From Acetatifactor sp. (GTDB taxonomy: Bacteria > Bacillota > Clostridia > Lachnospirales > Lachnospiraceae): a stretch of DNA of 64,000 nt. Below, piece by piece: positions 15,442-24,453 of the stretch. A model generated the notes under the pieces. It was not told where the DNA came from, made no database searches, and was given only the letters and a program-made list of their open reading frames with translations. The stretch spans positions 41,756 through 105,755 of the forward strand of contig JAFLRN010000002.1 in the NCBI GenBank assembly GCA_022511385.1. Reading direction: 5' to 3'. A program made the translations under genes and the position numbers. The first letter of the stretch is position 1, and each line of letters begins with the position of its first letter.

Positions 15442-17208
15442 GTGATTAGAATTATCAAAAAGCTTCGTGTACTCCTGGATGGGAGACAAAAGCGAATTAT
15501 GGCTGGGCTGATAGTGCTGATGGTGATCGGCGCCTTTTTACAGACCGCTGGCGTGGGCATGCTGGTGCAGGTGGTGAATGTGGTCATTGACCCGGAGGCT
15601 GTGGAGAACAGCCGGGCGGCTGCCATGCTGTATGATCTGCTGGGAAGCGAAAGCTACAGCAGTTTTTCTATTACAGTGATGGCGCTGCTGATTTTGACCT
15701 TTGTGGTAAAAAACCTATTTCTGTATATACAGCAGAAGCTGACCTTTGCCTTTGTGTATACCAACCAGTTCCGCACCTCGGAGCGCATGATGCGCAACTA
15801 TCTGCGCCGGGGCTATGAGTTTTATCTGAATGCGGACACAGCGGTGGTACAGCGCAGCATCACCTCGGATGTGAACAACATGTACGCCCTGATCCTGGCT
15901 CTGTTACAGCTTTTGTCGGACGGCGTGGTATCCCTGTTCATCGTAGGCTACTGCTTTCTCACCAACGGAACCATGACCATGGTACTGGCGGTGGTTATGA
16001 TCGCGTTGATGGTGTTGGTGAAAAAAGTCCTGAAGCCCGTCATGTACAAGGCGGGTAAGGACAACCAGGATTACTACAGTGGCCTGTTCAAGTGGATATC
16101 CCAGACGGTGCAGGGCATCAAGGAGGTCAAGGTAAACGGCAAGGAACAGTATTTTGTGGACGAGTACATCAAGTGCGGCAGGGGCTATGTGAATGCGGTG
16201 CAGCGGTACAGCCTGTACAACAATATTCCCAAGCTGCTGCTGGAGACGGCCTGCGTGGCGGCCATGGTGGGCTATATGATCTTCCAGGTGGCCACAGGGG
16301 TTTCCACGGAAAATATGCTGAGCGTGCTGTCCACCCTGGCAGCAGCCGCCTTTGTTCTCCTTCCCTGCGTGAACCGCATCAGCAACCAGATCAATTCTAT
16401 CGCTTACTTCGAGCCATTCTTTATGGGGGTCAGCGATAATCTGCAGGACGAAATCCAGAGTGATAAGGTGGATATGTCGGCATTTTCTGGCCACGGCCAG
16501 AAGCTGCCCGTGGAGAAGGCCATTGAACTGAAGGACATTACCTATGCTTACCCCAATACAGACAAGTTGATCTTTGACCATGCGGATATGACCATCCCCG
16601 TGGGTGCCTCAGTTGGTATCGTGGGCACCACCGGGGCGGGAAAGAGCACCATTGTGGACATCCTGCTGGGACTTTTGGCGGTTAGGACGGGCTCTATTCT
16701 GGCGGACGGCGTGAATGTGATGGACAACTACCGTGGGTGGCTGAAAAATATCGGCTATATCCCCCAGATGATCTTTATGCTGGACGATGATATACGCAGC
16801 AATGTAGCCTTTGGCGTACCCAGGGAGAAGATTGATGAGGACAGGCTCTGGGAGGTCCTGCGGGAGGCCCAGCTGGACGAGTTTATAAAATCACTGCCGA
16901 AAGGGCTTGACACCGGTATCGGGGAGCGGGGCATCCGGCTCTCGGGAGGACAGCGGCAGAGGATCAGCATCGCAAGGGCACTCTATCACGATCCGGAGGT
17001 TCTTGTGTTGGATGAGGCTACCTCCGCCCTGGACAATGACACGGAAGCAGCCATCATGGAATCCATCAATATGCTCCACGGCAAAAAAACGCTGATCATT
17101 ATTGCTCACAGACTTCAAACTATAGAGAAATGCGACCTGGTATACAGGGTGGAGAACGGCAGAGCAGTGCTGGAACGCGGCAGGCTGCCGCAAGCCCCAC
17201 GGAGCTGA
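15442..17208 (+). CDS. ABC exporter/flippase, PglK- or MsbA-like
   Basis: A 588-residue half-transporter with both modules fused. Residues 1-320 hold about six membrane helices (the first near 19-42). The ATPase domain follows with Walker A GTTGAGKST (about 395), signature LSGGQRQR (about 498) and Walker B VLVLDEATSALD. The single-chain layout is that of type IV exporters such as PglK, which flips lipid-linked oligosaccharides and works as a homodimer. Here it could flip the nonulosonate-bearing lipid-linked glycan, separately from the Wzm/Wzt system at 38070. GTG 15442 has CGGAGGA eight bases upstream. Confidence 0.85.
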   Translation: MIRIIKKLRVLLDGRQKRIMAGLIVLMVIGAFLQTAGVGMLVQVVNVVIDPEAVENSRAAAMLYDLLGSESYSSFSITVMALLILTFVVKNLFLYIQQKLTFAFVYTNQFRTSERMMRNYLRRGYEFYLNADTAVVQRSITSDVNNMYALILALLQLLSDGVVSLFIVGYCFLTNGTMTMVLAVVMIALMVLVKKVLKPVMYKAGKDNQDYYSGLFKWISQTVQGIKEVKVNGKEQYFVDEYIKCGRGYVNAVQRYSLYNNIPKLLLETACVAAMVGYMIFQVATGVSTENMLSVLSTLAAAAFVLLPCVNRISNQINSIAYFEPFFMGVSDNLQDEIQSDKVDMSAFSGHGQKLPVEKAIELKDITYAYPNTDKLIFDHADMTIPVGASVGIVGTTGAGKSTIVDILLGLLAVRTGSILADGVNVMDNYRGWLKNIGYIPQMIFMLDDDIRSNVAFGVPREKIDEDRLWEVLREAQLDEFIKSLPKGLDTGIGERGIRLSGGQRQRISIARALYHDPEVLVLDEATSALDNDTEAAIMESINMLHGKKTLIIIAHRLQTIEKCDLVYRVENGRAVLERGRLPQAPRS

Positions 17209-17246
17209 TTCCGGGTGAGAGACCATACAATATGGAGGAAAACAGA

Positions 17247-18263
17247 ATGCGCCTTAGTGTCATCGTGCCTGTCTACAACATGGCGGCGGAGGGAAAACTG
17301 AGTTTTTGTATGGATTCCCTGGTGAACCAGACCATAGATGATTATGAGATCATTGCGGTGGATGATGCCTCCACGGACAATTCCCTGGAGATTCTCAGGG
17401 AGTACGAGGAAAGGTATCCGGAGAAGGTGAAGGTCATTACCTATCCGGTGAACAGGCGTCAGGGCGGCGCAAAGAATGAAGGTTTGAAGAGAGCCTGCGG
17501 GGAGTGGATCGGATTTATTGACAGCGACGACTGGGTGACAGCGGATTATTATGAAAAGCTGCTGGCCAGGGCGGAAGAGACAGGGGCTGACCTGGTGGGC
17601 TGCAATTATAACCTGGTGACGGAGCACACCTTCAAAGTAGGAAAGGTGGTACAGAACAACACCACCGATCAAACGGGAAAATTGAACCAGAAGAAGCATA
17701 AAAAGCTTGTGATGCGTCCGGGAAGCATGGTCGTCAAGATATACAAAAGCAGTGTCATTCGGCAGAATGAGCTCAGCTTTCCCGAGGGAATCTTTTATGA
17801 GGATAATTGCGCCGGCTCACTCTGGTCCCTTTACTTCACTCAGTTTGAGCGGGTGGAGGAGCCTTTGTATTACTATTATCAGCATGACGCCTCCACGGTA
17901 CACTGCATTACGGAGGAGCGGTGCAGGGACCGGGTGCAGGCTGAGGAGCTTTTTTATGAGGGATGTGAAAAGCGAGGTTTTCTGGAGGCGTACGGGAAGG
18001 AGATCGAGTATCGGTTTTCGGAGCTGGCTTATGTGATCACCCTTTTTTCCTATATGCAGGGGGTAAAGCGCCCCAAGCTATCTTTTGTGAAGGAACTGCG
18101 GGAGATGGTGGAGAGGCGGTTCCCGGACTTTGAAAAAAATCAGTACTATAGGCGGTTCACAGGTGAAGAGGAGCAGCGGCTGATCGCTATGCAGGGACAG
18201 TCAAATGCGAAATTTTACTGGTACTATAGGCTGAAGCTGTTTGTCCGGAGGTTAAGGCGCTGA
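17247..18263 (+). CDS. GT2 glycosyltransferase
   Basis: A 338-residue soluble family-2 glycosyltransferase. It shows LSVIVPVYNM, DDASTDNSLEIL and FIDSDDWVTADYYE, the last being the metal-binding DxD region typical of CpsI/WaaV-like enzymes in capsule clusters. GIFYEDNCAGSL carries the likely catalytic acidic residue. The C-terminal 130 residues are helical and basic (FYWYYRLKLFVRRLRR) and may lie on the membrane. ATG 17247 has GGAGGA at the right distance; upstream in-frame starts overlap the ABC transporter. Donor and acceptor cannot be told. Confidence 0.85.
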   Translation: MRLSVIVPVYNMAAEGKLSFCMDSLVNQTIDDYEIIAVDDASTDNSLEILREYEERYPEKVKVITYPVNRRQGGAKNEGLKRACGEWIGFIDSDDWVTADYYEKLLARAEETGADLVGCNYNLVTEHTFKVGKVVQNNTTDQTGKLNQKKHKKLVMRPGSMVVKIYKSSVIRQNELSFPEGIFYEDNCAGSLWSLYFTQFERVEEPLYYYYQHDASTVHCITEERCRDRVQAEELFYEGCEKRGFLEAYGKEIEYRFSELAYVITLFSYMQGVKRPKLSFVKELREMVERRFPDFEKNQYYRRFTGEEEQRLIAMQGQSNAKFYWYYRLKLFVRRLRR

Positions 18264-18356
18264 TAGATTGAAGTGACTGCCCAGGGGCAATTTTGGCGGA
18301 TGGCTTGATAAGAAGGATTAGGAAGCGCCTGCTGATGCAGGAGGAGGGGAGTAAGG

Positions 18357-19058
18357 ATGAAAACGATCGCGATCATCACAGCCCGGGGAGGAAGCAAGAG
18401 GATTCCCCGGAAGAACATAAAAGAATTTTGCGGTAAGCCGATTTTGGCTTACTCCATAGAGGCGGCGCTGAAGTCAGGGGCCTTTGACACGGTGATGGTT
18501 TCCACGGACGATCGGGAGATCGCAGGGATAGCCGCGCAGTACGGTGCAGAGGTGCCCTTCTTCCGAAGTGAAAAGACCGCCAATGACTTCGCAGCCACCG
18601 CGGAGGTTCTGGCGGAGGTTCTGGAGGAGTACGGAAAACGGGAAGAGCATTTTGAACGGGTGTGCTGCATCTATCCCACCGCCCCCTTTCTCACGGCGGA
18701 GCGGTTACGGGAGGCCATGGACCTGCTGGAGGAGACAAAGGCGGACAGTGTGCTGCCGGTGGTAAGGTTCAGCTTTCCGCCCCAGAGAGGTGTGGTGCTG
18801 GAGGAAGGATATCTCAAATATAAATGGCCGGAGAATGCTAATGCCAGATCCCAGGACCTGGAGCCTCTCTATCACGACGTGGGGCAGTTTTACTGTTTGA
18901 ATGGGGAGAGCTTTGAATGTCAGCGGAAGCTTGTTATGGACAAGACGGTTCCTCTGGTACTGTCTGAGTTAGAGATTCAGGACATAGACACGGAGGAGGA
19001 TTGGCGGTTGGCGGAGGTGAAATTCCGTCTGCTGCGGGAGAAGGATGACAGGTCATAG
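18357..19058 (+). CDS. pseF: CMP-pseudaminic acid synthetase
   Basis: A 233-residue cytidylyltransferase of the NeuA/PseF group. ITARGGSKRIPRKNIKEF at residues 7-24 is the nucleotide-binding signature, followed by FDTVMVSTDD, IYPTAPFLT and SELEIQDIDTEEDW near the end. It activates pseudaminic acid with CTP for use by a glycosyltransferase, the last step of the pathway. A good GGAGGGGAG precedes the start. The next gene, pseI, begins 170 bases later; that gap holds nothing that I recognise. PseF is preferred over a sialic acid synthetase because PseB, PseC, PseG and PseI are next to it. Confidence 0.9.
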   Translation: MKTIAIITARGGSKRIPRKNIKEFCGKPILAYSIEAALKSGAFDTVMVSTDDREIAGIAAQYGAEVPFFRSEKTANDFAATAEVLAEVLEEYGKREEHFERVCCIYPTAPFLTAERLREAMDLLEETKADSVLPVVRFSFPPQRGVVLEEGYLKYKWPENANARSQDLEPLYHDVGQFYCLNGESFECQRKLVMDKTVPLVLSELEIQDIDTEEDWRLAEVKFRLLREKDDRS

Positions 19059-19228
19059 TGGTATCGTGACGAGAGCGATGCATGCAGAATGTTTGCCCAT
19101 AGGAGGCAGATCGTACGGCACCACAATGTATAACAGACTTTCGCAATTAGGGAAGCTGCCAGATGAAATGGCAGAATGTGCGGGGTGGCAGGGACGAAAA
19201 CGGAAGTTCCCGGTAGAATGGAGGAAGT

Positions 19229-20887
19229 ATGTCGGAAAGTAAGGATATCAACACACAGATCCGTATAGGGGACAGGCTGATCGGTGAAGGCTGTCCCGTC
19301 TATATGATCGCCGAGATGTCGGCCAACCATGCCGGGAGCCTGGAGCGGGCCAAGGAGATCATTCATGCAGCCAAGGAGAGCGGTGCAGACTGCATCAAGA
19401 TACAGACTTACACGCCGGACACACTGACCATAGACTGCAGTAATCAGTATTTTCAGGTGGCAAACGGTACCTGGGAGGGCGAGAACCTTTACGGCCTCTA
19501 CGGCAAGGCGTACACCCCCTGGGAATGGCAGGGAGCTTTAAAGGAGGAGGCGGACAAGGTTGGCATCGACTTCCTCTCCACCCCCTTTGACCGTACCTCC
19601 GTGGATTTTCTGGAGGAGCTGGGACTGGGCTTTTACAAGATTGCCTCCTTTGAGATGGTGGACCTGCCCTTGATTGAGTATGTGGCATCCAAGGGAAAAC
19701 CTATCATCATGTCCACGGGCATGGGAACCCTGGAGGAGATCCGGGAGGCGGTGGAGACGGTGTATGCCGTGGGAAACAGGCAGCTGGCGCTGTTAAAGTG
19801 CTCCAGCGCTTACCCGGCGGATCCGGCGGATATGCATCTTGGCACCATTCAGGATATGAAAAAACGGTTCGGGATTCCGGTGGGTTTGTCGGACCATTCC
19901 CTGGGCAGCCTTAGTTCCGTGACAGCGGTGGCCCTGGGAGCCGCTGTTATCGAGAAGCATTTCTGTATCAGCCGCGAGATTGAGAACCCGGATGCTTCCT
20001 TTTCTATGACACCCTCGGAGTACAGGGCCCTGGTGGATGAAGTGAGGGCGGCGGAAAAAGCCATTGATGTGCCCTCCTACGGCATAACTGCAAAAGAGGA
20101 GAGCAGTGTGGTGTTCAGACGGTCCATTTTTTGCGTGAAGGACATTGCAGCCGGCGAGCCTCTGACAGAGGAAAACATCAGAGTGATCCGCCCCGGCTTC
20201 GGACTGAAGCCAAAGTATTACAAAGATATCCTGGGCCTTCGGACGGACAGGGATCTGGAGCGGGGGACGCCAGTCTCTTTCGGTGTGATGGAGAAGGGTG
20301 CCCTGCTCTTTCTGACCAACAATGACAATACGGAAGGGCTGTACCGTTGGCTGAAGGAGAGAGAGAAGCTGGTGTACCGGATCACCAACAAGCTGACGGC
20401 CGAGATGGTACGACAGCTGGAACCTTCCTTCGTGGTGAGCTTTAACTACCGCCATTTGATTCCCAAGGAAGTACTGGATCTGATGCCGGGAAAAGTGATC
20501 AACCTCCATACTTCCCTACTCCCCTACAACAGGGGCTCCGCACCCAACTTTTTCAGTTTTCTGGAGAACACTCCCAAGGGTGTCACCATTCATCAGGTGG
20601 CAGCCGGTCTGGATACGGGGGATATCCTTTGCCAGAGGGAGATTGAGTTTGATGAGAGCAATGAGACCTTTGTTTCCACCTATGACAGACTGTTGGAGGA
20701 AATGCAGCAGCTATTCTGTGAGAATTGGGAGGAGATCAAAGGGGGAGGAATACATCCCAGGCCCCAGGAAGCCGGGGGAACTGCTCATAAAATGCGGGAG
20801 CTGGAGACCATACGGGAAGAATGCCCCTTTAGTTGGAATGACAATATTGCGGCGTTCAAAAAGCGCCTCAGTGACAAAAAGAAATGA
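19229..20887 (+). CDS. pseI: Pseudaminic acid synthase fused to a formyltransferase domain
   Basis: A 552-residue two-part protein. Residues 1-350 are a NeuB/PseI synthase that condenses phosphoenolpyruvate with the PseG product: YMIAEMSANHAGSLERAKEI, KIQTYTPDTL, LKCSSAYPA and GLSDHSLG in the TIM barrel, then an SAF domain (VFRRSIFCVKDIAAGE). Normal synthases end near 350. Here residues 351-500 are a formyl_trans_N-like domain: NLHTSLLPYNRGSAPNFFSF gives N425 and H427 and GLDTGDI gives D462, matching the Asn-His-Asp catalytic triad of 10-formyltetrahydrofolate enzymes such as Fmt. The fusion suggests an N-formylated nonulosonate or its precursor (inference). GGAGGA precedes the start. Confidence 0.88.
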   Translation: MSESKDINTQIRIGDRLIGEGCPVYMIAEMSANHAGSLERAKEIIHAAKESGADCIKIQTYTPDTLTIDCSNQYFQVANGTWEGENLYGLYGKAYTPWEWQGALKEEADKVGIDFLSTPFDRTSVDFLEELGLGFYKIASFEMVDLPLIEYVASKGKPIIMSTGMGTLEEIREAVETVYAVGNRQLALLKCSSAYPADPADMHLGTIQDMKKRFGIPVGLSDHSLGSLSSVTAVALGAAVIEKHFCISREIENPDASFSMTPSEYRALVDEVRAAEKAIDVPSYGITAKEESSVVFRRSIFCVKDIAAGEPLTEENIRVIRPGFGLKPKYYKDILGLRTDRDLERGTPVSFGVMEKGALLFLTNNDNTEGLYRWLKEREKLVYRITNKLTAEMVRQLEPSFVVSFNYRHLIPKEVLDLMPGKVINLHTSLLPYNRGSAPNFFSFLENTPKGVTIHQVAAGLDTGDILCQREIEFDESNETFVSTYDRLLEEMQQLFCENWEEIKGGGIHPRPQEAGGTAHKMRELETIREECPFSWNDNIAAFKKRLSDKKK

Positions 20888-20933
20888 AGTGAAATGTGCT
20901 GGCACCGGGGGCATGTCTGAAAGGAAAAGCGCC

Positions 20934-21980
20934 ATGATCTGGATCAGAGCGGACGGAGGAAAGGAAATAGGGACGGGACATATCATGCGGTGTCTTTCCA
21001 TTGCCGATGCTCTTCGGCAGTTGGGGGAGCAGGTCTGTTTTCTTCTGGCAGATACTGCCGTGGTACCGATTCTGGAAAAGCGCATGCAGCAGTACCGGGT
21101 GCTGGACAGTTCCTGGAGAAATCCGGAGACGGAATTTGCGCGCCTGCGGGAGATGTTCAAAGGCGGCGGTGGAGATGTGTTCCTGGCTGACAGTTATTTC
21201 GTGACGGCGGAATATCTGGGGCGTGTGCGGGAATATATGCCCGTATGCTATGTGGATGACATGGGCATAAGGGACTTGCCAGTGGACCTGTTGATAAACT
21301 ATAATATCTTTGCTGACAGGGCCATCTATGGGTTGGGGGAGACAGAGGGCAGCACAGCTTATCTGTTGGGTACGGAATACGCTCCCCTGCGCAGGGAATT
21401 TCAGGGAATCCCGTATGAGGTCCGTAAACAGGCAAGGAAGGTGTTGCTCACTACCGGCGGAAGCGACAGGTACAACCTGGCCGGCCGGATCCTGGAGCTT
21501 GCGCTGAAGGATCCCGTGGCGGGACAAATGGAGTATTGCGTGGTCAGCGGCGCTTATAACGAGTATCTGCCCGGGCTGCGCCTGCTGGAGAGCGCCAACG
21601 AAAATATACATGTGTACAGCAATGTGGAGTGTATGTGGGAGCTGATGCAGTCCTGTGATATTGCGGTGACGGCAGGAGGCTCCACCATGTATGAACTGAG
21701 CGCAGTGGGTGTGCCCATGATCTGTTTTTCCTTTGTGGATAACCAGGAACGGATCGTGGAGGGCTTCCGGCGCAGAGAGCTTGTCTGCTATGGAGGAGAT
21801 TATCTGGCACAAGGGGAGCAGATGCTGGCTGAAGTGGTGGAAAATATAGCCCGGCTGAGACAAAGCAGGGAGTTGAGAGCCCACTACAGCGTCAGACAGC
21901 GCCAGCTGGTGGATGGAAAGGGTGCCCTGCGGATTGCAGGAAAGCTCCGTGACATGGCTGCAGGACAGAGGAAGGCGTAA
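20934..21980 (+). CDS. pseG: UDP-sugar hydrolase of pseudaminic acid synthesis
   Basis: A 348-residue GT-B-like hydrolase. RADGGKEIGTGHIMRCLSIA right after the start is the PseG signature with the catalytic His; TTGGSDRYN and AGGSTMYELSAVGVP form the UDP-binding part, as in MurG relatives. It removes UDP from UDP-2,4-diacetamido-2,4,6-trideoxy-beta-L-altrose to give the substrate for PseI. ATG 20934 (MIWIRADGG) is preferred over ATG 20913, since family members start within a few residues of this motif and GAAAGGAAA is in place upstream. With this gene the six-enzyme pathway is complete. Confidence 0.9.
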   Translation: MIWIRADGGKEIGTGHIMRCLSIADALRQLGEQVCFLLADTAVVPILEKRMQQYRVLDSSWRNPETEFARLREMFKGGGGDVFLADSYFVTAEYLGRVREYMPVCYVDDMGIRDLPVDLLINYNIFADRAIYGLGETEGSTAYLLGTEYAPLRREFQGIPYEVRKQARKVLLTTGGSDRYNLAGRILELALKDPVAGQMEYCVVSGAYNEYLPGLRLLESANENIHVYSNVECMWELMQSCDIAVTAGGSTMYELSAVGVPMICFSFVDNQERIVEGFRRRELVCYGGDYLAQGEQMLAEVVENIARLRQSRELRAHYSVRQRQLVDGKGALRIAGKLRDMAAGQRKA

Positions 21981-21986
21981 GAGCAT

Positions 21987-22841
21987 ATGAAGGGAAAGCG
22001 GTTCAAGAAGACAATCGCATATGGTCTGGCGGCTGTTGCGCTGTTTGCAATACTGGCAGCAGCTACCTTTCGCGACAGGGCAGACAGGCTGGAGAGGCAG
22101 CAGGTACAGATCGTGACGTTTGGCGACAGTGTGTTTGGTCAGACCAGAGATGACACGTCCATTCCTGCCCAGGTTGGAAGACTTCTCGGAAAGACGGTAT
22201 TCAACGGAGCTTTTGGAGGAAGCTGTATCGGCAGAGTCGATGATGAGAGGCTTTTGTCTTCCGCCAAGGACTCCGTTTCTCTGGCAGGGCTGACAAAAGC
22301 CGTTGCCGCCGGTGATTTCGGAGTACAACAGACTTTTCGCAGCAGGGAGAACGGCACAGATTATTTTCCCGATACGGTGGACCAGCTGGAGGCTATTGAT
22401 TTTTCCAATGTGGAACTGGTATTGATACAGCATGGGTTAAATGATTATTATAATGGAATTCCCATTTACAATGAGAAAGACTCATGGGATGAATATACAT
22501 TTACCGGTGCACTGAGATGCTCTCTGGCAGCTCTGAGGCGGATTAATCCTGATATGCGGATCTTGCTGGTGACACCTACCTATACCTGGTATTGGGCAAA
22601 AAACCTGACCTGTGAGGAGTATGACGCGGGATATGGTGTGCAGGAGGATTATATCCGCGCCGAGATGGAGGTGGCGGAGGAGTTCGGGATAGAGGTGCTG
22701 GATGTGTATCATGATGTATTTCCCCACGAAACGTGGGCGGATTCCGGGCTGTATACCCTGGATGGAATGCATCCGAACGAGGCGGGCAGAGAGCTTCTGG
22801 CCGGTATCATAGCGGACTATCTGCTGCAGACCGCGGAGTGA
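21987..22841 (+). CDS. Membrane-anchored SGNH/GDSL hydrolase
   Basis: A 284-residue esterase-like protein. A signal anchor (about residues 9-27) places the catalytic domain outside. GDSVFGQ (block I, S near 47) holds the nucleophile, GAFGGS and GLNDYYN supply the oxyanion-hole residues, and DGMHPNEAGRE carries the Asp and His of the triad. Enzymes of this type remove or add O-acetyl groups on exported glycans. It lies six bases after pseG and before gtrII, so it probably modifies the glycan made here. A second, distantly related SGNH gene is at 29788 on the other strand. Confidence 0.85.
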   Translation: MKGKRFKKTIAYGLAAVALFAILAAATFRDRADRLERQQVQIVTFGDSVFGQTRDDTSIPAQVGRLLGKTVFNGAFGGSCIGRVDDERLLSSAKDSVSLAGLTKAVAAGDFGVQQTFRSRENGTDYFPDTVDQLEAIDFSNVELVLIQHGLNDYYNGIPIYNEKDSWDEYTFTGALRCSLAALRRINPDMRILLVTPTYTWYWAKNLTCEEYDAGYGVQEDYIRAEMEVAEEFGIEVLDVYHDVFPHETWADSGLYTLDGMHPNEAGRELLAGIIADYLLQTAE

Positions 22842-22884
22842 GCAGCAGTTATTTTTCAGCAAGCAGGGAGGGACAACAGAGACC

Positions 22885-24435
22885 ATGTTGACACCTACAG
22901 ATTTCTTTCAGATCATAAAGGGGAAGGTCAAGCGACAGTGGATATTGGCATTTTGCTCCACTGTGACCGTCGGTCTTCTGGTTCATATGCCGGTAATGCT
23001 GTCAGACATTCCAAACCATGACGGCCTTGCCAGCATGTATTTTGACCAGAATATGATCACCTCAGGCAGATGGTTTTTGACGGTAGCCTGTGGATTTTCT
23101 TCTTACTATACGCTGCCCTGGCTGATCGGGTTGCTGGGAATTTTGTACCTCGGGCTGGCCTCTGCGGCGCTGACGGAGCTTCTTGAGGTGGACAGTGGCT
23201 GGGCGATCGTGTTGAATGGCGGGCTGCTGGCAGCTTTTCCGGCACTGGCGTCTACCTTCGCCTATGTGTTCACCCTTGACGGTTATATGCTGGCAGTGCT
23301 TTTGGCGGTGTTGGCAGTCCTGCTGACAAAAAAGTATCGGCGGGGTTTCCTGCCCGGGGCGGTCTGCCTGGCTCTCAGTCTGGGAATCTACCAGGCTTAT
23401 CTGGCCTTTGCCATGATATTGTCCCTGTTTGCGGTGCTGATGCTGTTTGCAGAAGAAGGTAAAGTGTCTGAGAAGGTGAGAGGAGCTCTGCGGTATCTTT
23501 GCATGGGAGCGCTGGGATCGGCGCTGTACTATATCATGCTGCGACTCCTGCTTCTGATACAGGGAAAAGAGCTTGCTTCCTATCAGGGGATCAACGAAAT
23601 GACCTCGGGAACTGCGGGCAGAGGACTGTGGGAGGTTATCGGAGGGCTCTACAGAGATTTTGCTGCTTTTACGCTGAAAGGCAATGTGCTGTATCAGAAT
23701 TGGATTTCCTTTGGAGCGCTGTGTTTGCTGCTGCTTGCGTCCGCGATTTTGGCACTGGCGCTGGTTTATTGCAGAAAGTGGTGGAAGAATCCGCAGTTTT
23801 TCGCTATAATGGTAGTGGCCGCCGTGCTGATGCCTGTGGTCACCAATGTGATCCTTCTGGTGTCTCCCGGGGTGACTTATCACTTGCTGATGAGATATCA
23901 ATGGGTGCTGTACCTGATTGGGCTGACATCATTTGTGAGCAGACAGTCGGGCAGGGTGAGAAAGGGCGCGGTACTGGAATGGGCTGCAGCCATCGCGGTG
24001 TTTGTACTGGTGTTCTTTTATGGCGTGGCGGACAATATCGGCTACACCAATCTGCAGAGGCGGTATGAAAAGACGTACGCCTACTGCGTTCGCCTGCTGG
24101 ACCGGATCGAGCAGACGGAAGGATACTATCAGGGAATTCCCATCGCCATGATAGGGGTTGTGGGGAATGAGCAGTTCCCGGCTACGGATATCACGCTTTC
24201 CGCCACCTCCAATATGATTGGCCTGAATGGAGATTTCCTGTTATACACAGGGGCAAATTACCGGGCCTTTATGGAGCACTACCTGGGTGCGACGCTGAAC
24301 ATCCTGCCTCCCGAGGCCATGAGCGAGATGTATTACTCGGAGGAGTATACAGCAATGGACAGCTTCCCGGGGGAGGATTCCATACGGATCATCGACGGGA
24401 TCATGTATATCAAGACGGAGAATGTGGGCAGATAA
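22885..24435 (+). CDS. GtrII-like membrane glucosyltransferase
   Basis: A 516-residue multi-pass membrane protein of the GtrII type. About ten hydrophobic helices run from residue 15 to 380, with the characteristic outer loop NHDGLASMYFDQNMITSGRW after the first helix, where Asp residues are thought to act in GT-C enzymes. The C-terminal 120 residues are soluble. Such proteins take a sugar from undecaprenyl phosphate outside the membrane and add it to a surface glycan, as in O-antigen serotype conversion. The lipid-linked donor should come from the GtrB-like gene right after it. No GtrA flippase is seen. Confidence 0.8.
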   Translation: MLTPTDFFQIIKGKVKRQWILAFCSTVTVGLLVHMPVMLSDIPNHDGLASMYFDQNMITSGRWFLTVACGFSSYYTLPWLIGLLGILYLGLASAALTELLEVDSGWAIVLNGGLLAAFPALASTFAYVFTLDGYMLAVLLAVLAVLLTKKYRRGFLPGAVCLALSLGIYQAYLAFAMILSLFAVLMLFAEEGKVSEKVRGALRYLCMGALGSALYYIMLRLLLLIQGKELASYQGINEMTSGTAGRGLWEVIGGLYRDFAAFTLKGNVLYQNWISFGALCLLLLASAILALALVYCRKWWKNPQFFAIMVVAAVLMPVVTNVILLVSPGVTYHLLMRYQWVLYLIGLTSFVSRQSGRVRKGAVLEWAAAIAVFVLVFFYGVADNIGYTNLQRRYEKTYAYCVRLLDRIEQTEGYYQGIPIAMIGVVGNEQFPATDITLSATSNMIGLNGDFLLYTGANYRAFMEHYLGATLNILPPEAMSEMYYSEEYTAMDSFPGEDSIRIIDGIMYIKTENVGR

Positions 24436-24453
24436 TGCCTGTCAGGAGGGATA

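Noticed and set aside
19045..19242. Small open frame of 65 codons between pseF and pseI
   Set aside because: It overlaps pseF, has no clear ribosome site and does not resemble a protein; the stretch appears to be spacer.
20868..22433. 521-codon open frame antisense to pseG and the SGNH gene
   Set aside because: The plus strand holds two genes with clear motifs; the antisense product is His/Gln/Leu-rich without domains, a typical shadow of GC-rich coding sequence.
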